The notes: generated by a model from the sequence alone, not told the origin. Numbered from the stretch's first letter, positions 26,658-36,076 are shown. The stretch: 64,000 nt of DNA from Rheinheimera oceanensis (GCF_018831085.1 NZ_JAGPNM010000002.1:62001-126000), one strand, 5' to 3'. Numbers and translations: made by a program.

Positions 26658-27857
26658 TTACTTGCTATCAAGGACACCTACTTTAGTAACAAAGTCGGTA
26701 ATTGCGCAGCATTCAGCATCTGTCAGGAAGGGGTTCCAGATATCGGCCAAAAGAACATAACGGCTTTGCTCACTTCGATTCCAAGCTTCGTGTAAATAGT
26801 TATCATCAAAAGCAAAGACTTTACCGGGCTGCCAATGAAGCTCTTCAATATCAACAACATTTAAAGCACAATCAGCAGGGATCTGCAGTCCCATGTGTAA
26901 CACTGAACGACTGTTAGTCACCCCCCGGTGAGGTAATAAATGAGCGCCAGGCCTTAAAACAGAGAAACACACTTCAGGGCTATGATCCTGGATATGGACT
27001 AAAGGAAGGTGAGTTAATATTTCCGAAGTTAGAGGGCATAATGCATGAGTGTCATCATACCGTTTGCCGTGACGGAAGAAAAACTTCGCATCCCAGTCTC
27101 CCCCCGTTGTCAAACCATGCTTATCAGTATCGCGATAATTCTCAATATAGACATTCTGTAGAATAAGATTATCAAGTTCAGTCTTAATATTATTAAATTG
27201 GGATTCATAGTAATCTATAAAATCAAGATCTTTTCTTTCAAACACAGGCTTAACAGGTAACCCTGGAATATACAGAAAACCTGGCTTCTGTCGTGGGTCA
27301 TCATATACAGTTGCAATTTCTCCGCTGTACATAAGAATTCCCTGAACTACCCGTTTTATTTCATTCTCACCGTAGGTTTGTTGTAATTCATCTACCCAAC
27401 CCCCTATCACATTCCGGCGGTGTTTATCACAGAAGTTCAATGCCTGAACAACATATTGATGAACCCAGGGTGCAGTAGAACCCGGATCCAGCCAAAAACC
27501 ACTATTATTCGCTGTACGCAAAGCAGTCACATAATGCTTAAAGGTCTTCTCAATATCCCCTTTCCTGTGATAACAGCGCCCCAGCATCAAATGAGTATTA
27601 TAAGCAGCAGGAATCGCATTTATTATTTTTTCATAAACACTTTTAGAATCTGTAGTTTGCTCAATAAGTTCGTACAAGCGACCTAGCATTAGCAAGTATC
27701 GCTCATCTGAAGGTGTTATGATGAGCAAATTCTCCGTCACCATTAAGGCCTCAGAGTAATTTTTTATTGTAAGAAGCTCCTTTAACCGGGTTTCACTTAT
27801 AGCAAATTGTTCTTTCTCTACCATTAATGATACCTTCAAAGGCCGTATGTCAGCCAT
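26658..27857 (-). CDS. TPR protein with aspartyl/asparaginyl beta-hydroxylase domain
   Basis: A 399-aa protein. The N-terminal third is TPR-like helices (LLMLGRLYELIEQ, HLMLGRCYHRKGDIEKTFKHY). The C-terminal domain (about residues 225-380) aligns closely with AspH-type 2-oxoglutarate oxygenases (PF05118). SVLRPGAHLLPHRGVTNSR is followed by LHMGLQIP with iron ligand H321 and a Gly two residues later in place of the usual acidic ligand. DDNYLHEAW gives H356 and QSRYVLL gives R366, the likely 2-oxoglutarate anchor. No signal peptide. The ATG overlaps the stop of the upstream oxygenase gene (TAATG), so the pair is coupled. A later Met (residue 12) is an alternative start. The substrate is unknown; epidermal-growth-factor-like domains, targets of animal AspH, are not expected here. 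Confidence 0.85.
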   Translation of the reverse strand: MADIRPLKVSLMVEKEQFAISETRLKELLTIKNYSEALMVTENLLIITPSDERYLLMLGRLYELIEQTTDSKSVYEKIINAIPAAYNTHLMLGRCYHRKGDIEKTFKHYVTALRTANNSGFWLDPGSTAPWVHQYVVQALNFCDKHRRNVIGGWVDELQQTYGENEIKRVVQGILMYSGEIATVYDDPRQKPGFLYIPGLPVKPVFERKDLDFIDYYESQFNNIKTELDNLILQNVYIENYRDTDKHGLTTGGDWDAKFFFRHGKRYDDTHALCPLTSEILTHLPLVHIQDHSPEVCFSVLRPGAHLLPHRGVTNSRSVLHMGLQIPADCALNVVDIEELHWQPGKVFAFDDNYLHEAWNRSEQSRYVLLADIWNPFLTDAECCAITDFVTKVGVLDSK

Positions 27858-29272
27858 TATTTAGGGACAATATCCAGAGCGATGCTCAAGCGGGGCTTAT
27901 TGCCCTTGAAAACGCTTGTACCATGCCACATATATGATGGAAACAAAACGAGATGACCAACTTCGGGTTTTACCCAATGCTCAATATCCAATTCAGGTTG
28001 GGTTGGGAACATCGGCTGCCCTAACTTTAGCCATCCGGCCCGTTCATTTTCATCAGCAATAACATCTGGTAATTCTATATAGCATGCAGACGACAACCAC
28101 CCTTGAGGGTGAATATGATTTTCATGGTACCCGCCTGGCGATAGCCATACAGACCAGATACCGGAGCATTCCCAAGCGCCACTATTATATTTTGCCAAAG
28201 GATTCTCATCATTGCCCAACGTCGATAAATATCGGTTTATCGGCCCTTCAATAGCATCTCTAAAAGTATTAACAAGAGGATTATTTAAACTAAGAAGGTT
28301 TGGCAGCTGACTCCCTGCACGCACAGATTGTCCAAATGGATGAGTTTTGAACGGATGTAAACGTTTTAATTCATGGGCTAAATCCGCAAAAAAAGCTTCT
28401 CGTGTATCCCAACCAACCGGAACATCAACTGGTATCTTAGCCAAATAGCGATTGTAGTCACACAGTGACTTATACTTTTCAAAGTATGTATTATCACCTG
28501 TCGTTTTATAAAGCAATCGCAGGGATGTAGCCTTGCACGCTAGCGCTTCTTGGTTTCTCGGTTCGATACGCTCTGCTTCGCAAGCATGCAGCAAAGCAGC
28601 TTCCCCATCCCCAGCTGATGCATATACATAACTAGCAGTAACTCTTACAAAGAACGCGGCAGGGGAAATTTCAAGTGCCCGCTTTATACTTTTTAATGCT
28701 ATATCAGTGCTTCCAATACGCATTGAGACATAACTTAATGCCTGAAAAACTTGTACAACTGGCCATTTTTCTGCAGCGTTATGTAACAACTGCTGACTAC
28801 GTTGCAATTCACCAGCATACTCAAATATCTGTGCTTTTAACAAAACCAAAGCAGCTACCTCACCCTGCTGTAACACTGTATTAAGCAATTCCAGAGATTT
28901 TTCTAAATCATTGGTCATCATCCAGAGTAACTGAGCATATTCTCGGTGTGCATCATATGATTCCGGATTACGAAGAACAGATCTCTGATATGCATAAGCG
29001 GCTTCATTATATAACTGCAGCCCCATTAACGCTCTTGCGTACACCAGCCATGTTGCGGAAGCGCCTTCCCCTTTGCGTAAGGCATTTAGAGCATGTTGAT
29101 ACGATTCAGTAAATCGGTGTAAATCGCCAAGAATTGCAGCTAAGTTATGTTCAGCACTAATACTATTTGGAAATTTATTATATGCTTGCTGATATAAATT
29201 CAAAGCTAAGCTATAATTTCCAGCCAATTGAGCCTTTTTTGCTTCAAGGGTAAGTTCTTTTAATATATTCAT
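27857..29272 (-). CDS. TPR protein with 2OG-Fe(II) oxygenase domain
   Basis: A 471-aa protein. About eight TPR-like helical pairs fill residues 1-260. A C-terminal double-stranded beta-helix oxygenase (about 330-471) of the putative 2OG-Fe(II) oxygenase family (PF13759) follows. The iron motif lies in GGYHENHIHPQGWLSSACYIE (H386-x-H388), the distal iron His is H450 (SYMWHGT), and the 2-oxoglutarate anchor is R461 (NKPRLSIALD). No signal peptide. Such TPR-oxygenases probably use the repeat to hold a protein or peptide, but the substrate is not known. It follows the second receptor gene after a terminator, so it may be read by leak-through or from a promoter in the 140-nt gap, which is very A/T-rich. 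Translationally coupled to the AspH-like gene. Confidence 0.87.
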   Translation of the reverse strand: MNILKELTLEAKKAQLAGNYSLALNLYQQAYNKFPNSISAEHNLAAILGDLHRFTESYQHALNALRKGEGASATWLVYARALMGLQLYNEAAYAYQRSVLRNPESYDAHREYAQLLWMMTNDLEKSLELLNTVLQQGEVAALVLLKAQIFEYAGELQRSQQLLHNAAEKWPVVQVFQALSYVSMRIGSTDIALKSIKRALEISPAAFFVRVTASYVYASAGDGEAALLHACEAERIEPRNQEALACKATSLRLLYKTTGDNTYFEKYKSLCDYNRYLAKIPVDVPVGWDTREAFFADLAHELKRLHPFKTHPFGQSVRAGSQLPNLLSLNNPLVNTFRDAIEGPINRYLSTLGNDENPLAKYNSGAWECSGIWSVWLSPGGYHENHIHPQGWLSSACYIELPDVIADENERAGWLKLGQPMFPTQPELDIEHWVKPEVGHLVLFPSYMWHGTSVFKGNKPRLSIALDIVPK

Positions 29273-29352
29273 ATAAAACCGTTAATTACTCTACTTAAAT
29301 ATAATAATTATAAAAGCATTGAGCAAATTTCTATACCACAAAATGAAGCTTA

Positions 29353-29389
29353 AAATAAAAAGCCAGCTAAGTGATACTTAACTGGCTTT
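29353..29389 (-). terminator. Terminator or attenuator after the second TonB receptor gene
   Basis: A 14-bp stem with one mismatch (AAAGCCAGTTAAGT / ACTTAGCTGGCTTT on the minus strand, 3-nt loop) followed by TTATTTTA, 24 nt after the receptor stop. Confidence 0.75.
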
Positions 29390-29412
29390 CTACAATCATG
29401 ACACTTTAAACA

Positions 29413-32208
29413 TTAGAAACGGTATGCTAACCGAGCATACAAATACTGACCAGCAGTATCATAAGAGCTGTTAAGAGTATTCATATCATTATTGTTTGTA
29501 ACATATGGCGGTTGTTTATCAAACAAATTACGCACACCTGCAGTTAATGACAGATTATTCTGGAACGTATAGCTGCCTTGTACATCGTGGTAAATATACG
29601 AACCAACGCTACTAGACAAAGCTGTTGCTCTATAGTTAATGTCGTCAACGCTCGATTGATAACGCGCAACCCATAATACATTCCAGTTATCAACACTATA
29701 AGATAAACCTAAGTTAGAACGTAGTTTAGAGAATGCAGCAGGTCTGCCTCCAAAGTTTGGATCAGCACCAAACTTACCAGCCATTTCAAGTATCGGCGTA
29801 CCGGCTAAAGACTGATAATCATAGCTTCTAAGGTAGGTACCATCCAGACGTACGTTAAACCGACCACCCAATAGGTCCGCATGCCAATTTACATCAAAGT
29901 CAATACCTGACGTTTCAAACGTGGCAATATTCTGAGTTGTCGCCATAATACCTGAAACGATAGGATTGGCTGCCAAGGCTCGGTAATCTGACCCTGGAAG
30001 AGCTGGGCGATTGACGATTGGGTGAGTTGGTCCCTTAATGTAGTCACACGCTGGAGCAGAGAAATTCTCACTTCCATAACATTGCGCAACAAGCGCTGTT
30101 ACGCTTGGAGCACCAAGACCATTAGTAATCTCAATATTGTAGTAATCTATCGCTATACTTAGATTCTGAACGAAGTTTGGCGAATAAACAAAACCTACGG
30201 TATAACTTTCAGACTCTTCAGGTCCCAAGTCCGGATTACCGCCTATAATAGATGCAGATTGTAAGTTAGTCAGTTGGATATTAGGTGATAAACCTTCAGA
30301 TGCGCAGTTATCTTTTGTAATTTGACTTGCTGTACTTGTGCCCCACTGATGACATGGGTCAACGTAGCTAATATTGGATTCTGTTTGAGGTCCATACAGG
30401 TTAGTAATGCTCGGAGCACGGAAACCATCAGAGAGAGTAGCACGGATTAATAACCCCTGAATCGGAACATATTCCACGCCAAACTTAGCGGTTGTATGCG
30501 AGCTTAAGAAGTCATAATCTGACATACGTACTGCCGCAGATACATCCAAACGGTCAGCACCTGTTACACCAGCTAACAACGGGATATTTACCTCTGCAAA
30601 CATTTCATCGACAGAGTAACTTCCTTCTGTAGGTGAAGCTGTTACCCCATAAATTTCGCCGACAACAGCACCGCCATCTGGCGTATTAACCAGGCTTTCA
30701 TCACGCCTCTCATAGCCTATTGCCCAGCCAATTGAACCTGCGTCAAAACTGAAATCACCTGTATCACCAGTCAAGTTGGCCATAAATTGTTTAGTTACAC
30801 CTACAGACAACGGTGAATTTGGAACAGAAGCATAGGCAACTTGCTCTGGGGTCAGAGAGTTAGCTTCTAATGGGTTCCATATCCCAACTGCAGCACATGC
30901 AGGATCAGCATTACATGCTACTGGATTCAACATTTTGTTATAACGACCTGGGTTAGCCCGGCCAATATCTAAGCTGGCATTTGTAAAACGTGCATAGTTA
31001 TAAGATATATCCCACGCCCAGCCATTATCAAAACTACCTTCCAACCCCGTAACCATGCGATAAGCATAGTAATCTTGGCGGAAACTACGGCCTCCTGTTT
31101 CCTCAAGACGGCGGCTAACCGAAATATCTTCTCCAATAGGGTTGTTTGGGTGGTCAGCTGTCATACGAGCCCCCCAGAATGTTCCATCGGCAGCCATCAA
31201 CTGATCAGATTGCCGGTTAGTAAATCCCGCTTCCAGAAATGCAGTAACATCTTTTGTCAATTCATAGTTAGCCGTTGCATTCGCTGAAAATACTTTTTGC
31301 GGTGTTACCAAGTAACTTGCTGGGGCAAAGTTATAAGAATCAATTGTCTGATCATAGCGGCGAAGAGCGCCGGTTTGCGGATCAACTACCCAAGCACCTT
31401 GACCAAAATACGGAGAGGTCGGATCATCATTACTACCAAAATAAGGTGAGGTTGGATCATATGGCGTCCAGGTACCAAAAGAATTGGCACCAGAACCCGC
31501 CATTACCCGCTCACCATTGCGTTCCCCCCAAGGGATAGCAGAAAATTCCCGATCTCCTTGCCAAATTGCCTTACGATCACTGTATTCAAGTGACAACACT
31601 GCGTTACCGCGATTGCTTGAATTGCCTAAGGTCACAGACAAACTGCGGCCTTCACCATCACTTTCGCCGGTAATATCGTACTGAGCAATAACCTCAGCAC
31701 CTTCGAAGTTACGTTTGGTAATAAAGTTAATAACACCCGCGATAGCATCAGAACCATAGATTGTTGATGCACCATCACGCAGAACTTCAACCCGCTCAAT
31801 AAAGCCCATAGGAATAGTATTTAGGTCACCAGTTGCTGTACGACGACCATTAATTAAGATCAAAGTACGCGCAGAACCTAAACCTCGCATTGAAGCAGAA
31901 GCTGCTCCAGCAGAACCGTTATTTGTCTGACGACCGTTCATACCACCATTCATTGAAGGGATGCTCTGAATAAAGCCTTCGATAGTAACATGGCCAGATG
32001 CGGCCAAATCTTCTGCGCTAAATACTGTGATAGGACTCGCAGATTCGATATCAGCCCGCTGAATACGCGAACCTGTTACCTGAATCTTTTCTACTTTGGC
32101 TTCTTCTTCTTCAGCAGCTGCCACAGAAGCAGTGAAAGCAGTTGCCGAAGCCGCGCCGAATGCGATGGCTAAGCGCACAGCTTTGCTTAATTTATTGTTT
32201 GTATACAT
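29413..32208 (-). CDS. TonB-dependent outer-membrane receptor
   Basis: A 931-aa receptor. The signal peptide ends near residue 32 (ASVAAA). The TonB box/plug start KVEKIQVTGSRIQRAD is followed by a plug with SMRGLGSARTLILINGRR and IERVEVLRDGASTIYGSDA. The long beta-barrel ends in LYARLAYRF, the aromatic C-terminal signature. This subclass is common in Alteromonadales, Sphingomonads and Caulobacter for oligosaccharides, peptides or other non-siderophore ligands; the ligand here is unknown. An internal duplication, DPTSPYFG occurring twice 11 residues apart (encoded near 31395-31460), sits in an extracellular-loop-like region. A sigma-70-like promoter lies at 32321-32350. First gene of the receptor-oxygenase-sulfotransferase cluster. 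Confidence 0.94.
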   Translation of the reverse strand: MYTNNKLSKAVRLAIAFGAASATAFTASVAAAEEEEAKVEKIQVTGSRIQRADIESASPITVFSAEDLAASGHVTIEGFIQSIPSMNGGMNGRQTNNGSAGAASASMRGLGSARTLILINGRRTATGDLNTIPMGFIERVEVLRDGASTIYGSDAIAGVINFITKRNFEGAEVIAQYDITGESDGEGRSLSVTLGNSSNRGNAVLSLEYSDRKAIWQGDREFSAIPWGERNGERVMAGSGANSFGTWTPYDPTSPYFGSNDDPTSPYFGQGAWVVDPQTGALRRYDQTIDSYNFAPASYLVTPQKVFSANATANYELTKDVTAFLEAGFTNRQSDQLMAADGTFWGARMTADHPNNPIGEDISVSRRLEETGGRSFRQDYYAYRMVTGLEGSFDNGWAWDISYNYARFTNASLDIGRANPGRYNKMLNPVACNADPACAAVGIWNPLEANSLTPEQVAYASVPNSPLSVGVTKQFMANLTGDTGDFSFDAGSIGWAIGYERRDESLVNTPDGGAVVGEIYGVTASPTEGSYSVDEMFAEVNIPLLAGVTGADRLDVSAAVRMSDYDFLSSHTTAKFGVEYVPIQGLLIRATLSDGFRAPSITNLYGPQTESNISYVDPCHQWGTSTASQITKDNCASEGLSPNIQLTNLQSASIIGGNPDLGPEESESYTVGFVYSPNFVQNLSIAIDYYNIEITNGLGAPSVTALVAQCYGSENFSAPACDYIKGPTHPIVNRPALPGSDYRALAANPIVSGIMATTQNIATFETSGIDFDVNWHADLLGGRFNVRLDGTYLRSYDYQSLAGTPILEMAGKFGADPNFGGRPAAFSKLRSNLGLSYSVDNWNVLWVARYQSSVDDINYRATALSSSVGSYIYHDVQGSYTFQNNLSLTAGVRNLFDKQPPYVTNNNDMNTLNSSYDTAGQYLYARLAYRF

Positions 32209-32704
32209 GTATTTCTCCCTGGACCACTATCTAGTGATTCTATTTTTTTAACAGTTACCAACCTTTTACGGCGTCTGGCACTCCGCTTATCTCGGATAAC
32301 CTCCGATTTATCGCCTAGTGATAATAAACGCAATTTTTCAGCAGGGTCAACAGCTTTTACGGAACAATTTGTAATTTACATTGTCACTCACTGCACGAAA
32401 CCCTCCTTCACTGGTTTTTTCTTCTCTATCTGTAGTTGTCAATCCTTTAGTTATCAAAAATCAAGTTCATATAGTCAATAACTTAGATAAAAATTAGCTT
32501 TATCAGACGCAAGTACTCTGTTACCAAAGCAGAAGTCAACACAACAATTAATGTAAACTTTTCCATACGATACTATTAGTATCCACCGGACTTTTATAAC
32601 CAGCGCCAGAACTAATTCAGTTAGGCTGATGGCAGTGCAAAAATTTTGCCTGCCTGCACCATTACGTATACAATCAAACAACTGTATATAAATACACATT
32701 AAAC
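32209..32704. other. Gene-free region between the second receptor and dinG
   Basis: A 496-nt A/T-rich divergent intergenic region. It holds the receptor promoter (32321-32350), a CACTA-TC-TAGTG dyad near the receptor start (32224-32235), and the dinG upstream region. A 74-codon open frame on the minus strand (32475-32699) has no ribosome site or recognisable product and is not accepted as a gene. Confidence 0.5.
32321..32350 (-). promoter_or_regulatory. Sigma-70-like promoter of the second TonB receptor gene
   Basis: On the minus strand TTGACC (32350-32345), an 18-nt spacer and TATTAT (32326-32321), each one mismatch from consensus. The predicted leader is about 105 nt. Confidence 0.55.
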
Positions 32705-34744
32705 ATGTTAAGTGACCAGCTAAAAAGCCAAATCCGCGCTATACATACGCGCATTAAAACTACCCTGCCTAATTACCAACCCAGGCAGGGGCAGAACCAG
32801 TTAGTAGCTGAAATGGCTAAAATCGTCTCAGGCACTTATCACCGGCATGAACGTATTGGTTTAATTGAAGCTGGCACGGGTACCGGTAAATCGCTGGCTT
32901 ATATGCTGGCAGTTATTCCTTATGCATTAGCGCAGAAGAAAAAAGTGGTGATTGCCACGGCGACGGTGGCACTACAAGAACAGTTGGTAAACAAAGACCT
33001 GCCGTTTTTTCAGCAGCATAGTAAGCTGTTATTTGAGTTCAGCCTGGTAAAGGGGCGGCAGCGTTATGCTTGCATTGAACGTGTACGCCAGCAGCAAAAA
33101 CATCCGGAGTTATTTGCCACGGCTAACGATGCAGCTTTTGACTGGCAGCAGTTACTGGATAACTGGCAGCAGCGCACATGGCTGGGCGACAGGGATACGC
33201 TGACTACACCCTTAGCTGAAGATTTGTGGCAGCGTATTGTGGCGGATCCGTTGCATTGCAGTAAAACAGACCGCCGCCATATGAATTGCCCGTTTCATCT
33301 TGCCCGTGCCGAGGTAAGTAACGCCGATGTACTGGTGGTAAACCATGCATTGTTGCTGGCAGATTTGTCCAGTGGTAACAGTATACTACCACCTCCCGGA
33401 GAAACACTTTATATAATAGACGAGGCCCACCATTTGCCCGACAGTGCGCGGGAGTTTTTTGCTGCCCAGGCCCAGCTTACTCACAACAGCATTTGGCTGG
33501 AAAAAGCTGCTAAAATCATTCAACAGTTAATTACCCTTTTACCCGCCTCCGTCATGAAAGAGTTACTGCGCCTCGATGACAGTTGCAGTGAACTCAATAG
33601 CTTACTAAAACCGATAGAACGCAGCGTGGCAGAATTTAAGCCACGCTGGTTTGGTGAGAAAACAGAGTTTCGCTTTACAGACGCTGCTCTGCCTAAGCTG
33701 TTTCAGCAGCAAGCCGAGCAACTGGCGCAGGTAAGCCAGAAAGCCCTGACACAACTGGAGAAAATTCAACAACACTTGCAGGAAAACATCTCTGAGCAGC
33801 AATTACCGCTGAAGCAAAGCCTGGGCCTGCTGCAGGATCTTGCTTATCTGCGCCAGAAAATTGAGCAGCAGCAAGCACTGTGGCAATTATATGCCTCAGA
33901 GCAGGAAAAAAATGTTTATCAGGCACGCTGGGTTGAACTGCAAAATCAAAGCCAGTACGTTATTGGCCACGCCTGCCCACTTGGCGTTGCAAATAAGCTG
34001 GAGCAGTTACTATTTACTGATGCCTTCGCGGTTATCCTCTGCTCTGCAACACTTACTGCGTTAAATTCGTTTCAGTACATTAAGTACGATCTGGGCTTAA
34101 CACAATTTGAAGGTGTACAAACATTGCAGGTTGCATCGCCTTTTGCCTACGCAGAAAAAGGCCGGATTATTATTCCGAAAATGCAGACAGAACCAACAGA
34201 GCAAGCCTATACCGACGAGTTGGCCACTCTGCTGCCGGCTTACTTGCCCGACGATCAGGCCAGCCTGGTGTTGTTTGCTTCTTACTGGCAAATGCAGCAA
34301 GTCGCCGAGGCGCTGCGTAAAAAGAAATTTTCACTGCTGGTTCAAGGCGAAGCTTCACGCCAGGCGTTACTGCAGTTACATGGCGAAAACTGCAAACATA
34401 ACCGCACCAGTATTTTATTTGGCACACAGAGCTTTTCTGAAGGGCTGGATTTACCCGGCAAATTGCTAACCAACCTGGTTATTACCAAACTGCCTTTTGC
34501 TGTACCTACTTCGCCTCTGGAAGAAGCCTTAGCAGAGGCGATAAGCAAAAAAGGCGGCAATGCCTTTTTACAACTGACTATTCCTGCTACCTCAAAGAAA
34601 CTGGTGCAAGCCTGTGGTAGACTGCTGCGTCAGGAGCAAGATGAAGGCCAGATAGTGATCCTGGACCGGCGTCTGGTAACTAAAGCTTACGGCAGTGCCA
34701 TGTTAAACGCCCTGCCGCCATTTCGTCGTCAGATAGAGTATTAA
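32705..34744 (+). CDS. dinG: DinG-like XPD/Rad3-family DNA helicase
   Basis: A 679-aa superfamily 2 5'-to-3' helicase related to DinG/YoaA, which unwinds R-loops and forked DNA. Walker A is EAGTGTGKS (55-63), DEAH is at 239-242, and later motifs include ILFGTQSFSEGLDLPG and QACGRLLRQEQDEG. Such enzymes hold a [4Fe-4S] cluster on four Cys. Here only three suitable Cys are visible in the insertion: C123 (RYACIE), C185 (PLHCSK) and C195 (HMNCPFHLAR). The middle Cys of the E. coli triplet is absent, so a non-Cys ligand or a modified cluster is possible. No strong ribosome site precedes the ATG. It heads a rightward run with the TSUP permease and priC, 12 nt apart from the next gene. Confidence 0.9.
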   Translation: MLSDQLKSQIRAIHTRIKTTLPNYQPRQGQNQLVAEMAKIVSGTYHRHERIGLIEAGTGTGKSLAYMLAVIPYALAQKKKVVIATATVALQEQLVNKDLPFFQQHSKLLFEFSLVKGRQRYACIERVRQQQKHPELFATANDAAFDWQQLLDNWQQRTWLGDRDTLTTPLAEDLWQRIVADPLHCSKTDRRHMNCPFHLARAEVSNADVLVVNHALLLADLSSGNSILPPPGETLYIIDEAHHLPDSAREFFAAQAQLTHNSIWLEKAAKIIQQLITLLPASVMKELLRLDDSCSELNSLLKPIERSVAEFKPRWFGEKTEFRFTDAALPKLFQQQAEQLAQVSQKALTQLEKIQQHLQENISEQQLPLKQSLGLLQDLAYLRQKIEQQQALWQLYASEQEKNVYQARWVELQNQSQYVIGHACPLGVANKLEQLLFTDAFAVILCSATLTALNSFQYIKYDLGLTQFEGVQTLQVASPFAYAEKGRIIIPKMQTEPTEQAYTDELATLLPAYLPDDQASLVLFASYWQMQQVAEALRKKKFSLLVQGEASRQALLQLHGENCKHNRTSILFGTQSFSEGLDLPGKLLTNLVITKLPFAVPTSPLEEALAEAISKKGGNAFLQLTIPATSKKLVQACGRLLRQEQDEGQIVILDRRLVTKAYGSAMLNALPPFRRQIEY

Positions 34745-34756
34745 CAGGACATCACC

Positions 34757-35539
34757 TTGTTTGCTGAGTTAGCTATAGAACCTTCCGTGTTACTGATCCT
34801 CTGTGCCGTGGCATTCAGCGCCGGCTTTATCGACGCTATTGCCGGCGGTGGTGGCCTGCTGACAGTACCGGCCCTGCTTACTGCGGGCCTGCCTCCGCAT
34901 GTGGTGCTGGGCACCAATAAGCTGGCTGCCACTTTCGGCTCCTTTACAGCATCCGTGACCTATTACCGTAAAAAACTGTTTAATCCGGTTTTTTGGCGCC
35001 GCAGTTTATTCTACACCGCTATAGGTGCAGTATTGGGCACGCTGGTTGTAGACATGATCAGTAAAGAAGCACTGGAAAAAATACTGCCGCTGCTTATTTT
35101 GCTGGCGGCCATTTATACCCTGTTTAACCGTATGCAACCGGACGATGCTTTAAAGCTGCCGCCACAAAACGCTAAGTTATTCTGGCAACAAAGGGCTCAG
35201 GGCCTGACCCTGGGTTTTTATGACGGTATTGCCGGTCCAGGTGCAGGGGCATTCTGGATGGTGTCTACTATGGCGCTGTACAAAATCAACCTGCTGCTAA
35301 CCTGCGGCGTGGCGCGCACCATGAATTTTGTCAGCAATGGTTTTTCGCTGGTGGCTTTTATTGCACTGGGCCATGTTAATTTTACCCTTGGCATTGCTAT
35401 GGGCTTATGTTTAATGCTTGGCGCCTGGCTGGGTGCACATTCTGCTATAAAATTTGGCAGCCGCTTTATCCGGCCGGTATTTATCTGCGTTGTTATTGCA
35501 ATTGCTTTACGTTTGGCCTGGCAGGCCTGGAGTAACTAA
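34757..35539 (+). CDS. TSUP-family membrane permease (YfcA/TauE-SafE type)
   Basis: A 260-aa inner-membrane protein with about eight hydrophobic segments and two TSUP repeats. The signatures AGFIDAIAGGGGLLTVPALL and GFYDGIAGPGAGAFW place it close to E. coli YfcA. The family exports or imports sulfite, sulfoacetate and other organosulfur anions; the substrate cannot be read from sequence. It uses a TTG start at 34757, with AGGA 7 nt before it, and no in-frame ATG occurs early enough to keep the first helix. It lies 12 nt after dinG, and priC begins on the next base after its stop, so the three genes form an operon. Confidence 0.92.
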   Translation: MFAELAIEPSVLLILCAVAFSAGFIDAIAGGGGLLTVPALLTAGLPPHVVLGTNKLAATFGSFTASVTYYRKKLFNPVFWRRSLFYTAIGAVLGTLVVDMISKEALEKILPLLILLAAIYTLFNRMQPDDALKLPPQNAKLFWQQRAQGLTLGFYDGIAGPGAGAFWMVSTMALYKINLLLTCGVARTMNFVSNGFSLVAFIALGHVNFTLGIAMGLCLMLGAWLGAHSAIKFGSRFIRPVFICVVIAIALRLAWQAWSN

Positions 35540-36076
35540 ATGGATTTACTGGCTACTTTAAACCATCAGTTGCAACAACTACGACAACAGGCTGAAACGA
35601 TTGATCAGCAACAGGTAGCTGGCCGGCCACAAAACTGGTTTGATAGTGCGCTGTTCAGTTGCCGCTCACCACAGCTGACAGACTACGTTGCTGAAGCCCA
35701 GCGTAATTTACGCCACTTACAGCAAAGCAATCTTAGCAATATGGCTAAACAACGTCTGGTTCAACGGTTGGGCGAACAAACCTCAGCACTAACCAGAGCT
35801 TTTCGCAATGTAGATACCCGCCGCAAGCCCACCACTAAAAACAAATTAAAAGCAGTGGTGCAACAAATAAACGCCAGCAGCCAACAGTTGTACCAGCAAC
35901 TCAGTGATACCCAGGAGTTTGAGCGCCGCTTGCAGGATATGATTAGCCTGGCCAGCCGGGAAAACTCAGCAGAGGCCATACAGCGCACTTTGGCTTTGCA
36001 TGCCCGTTTAGGCCGCTGTCGCAAAGCATTATCAGATATAGAGCGGCAAATTCAGGATTTGGAACGGCGGAGCTGA
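35540..36076 (+). CDS. priC: Primosomal replication protein PriC
   Basis: A 178-aa basic, Gln/Leu-rich helical protein. PriC recognises stalled forks and SSB and helps load DnaB at origin-independent restarts. Family blocks seen are NWFDSALFSCRS near residue 32 and, at the C-terminal end, ALHARLGRCRKALSDIERQI. It is abutted by the TSUP gene, and the HDAC-like gene starts 4 nt downstream. In Enterobacteria priC neighbours ybaM and apt. Here ybaM is still about 2.4 kb away on the same strand, while apt has been separated by the accessory region. Confidence 0.88.
   Translation: MDLLATLNHQLQQLRQQAETIDQQQVAGRPQNWFDSALFSCRSPQLTDYVAEAQRNLRHLQQSNLSNMAKQRLVQRLGEQTSALTRAFRNVDTRRKPTTKNKLKAVVQQINASSQQLYQQLSDTQEFERRLQDMISLASRENSAEAIQRTLALHARLGRCRKALSDIERQIQDLERRS

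Noticed and set aside
32475..32699. 74-codon open frame before dinG
   Set aside because: No ribosome site, odd composition, overlaps the dinG promoter region; not supported as a gene.
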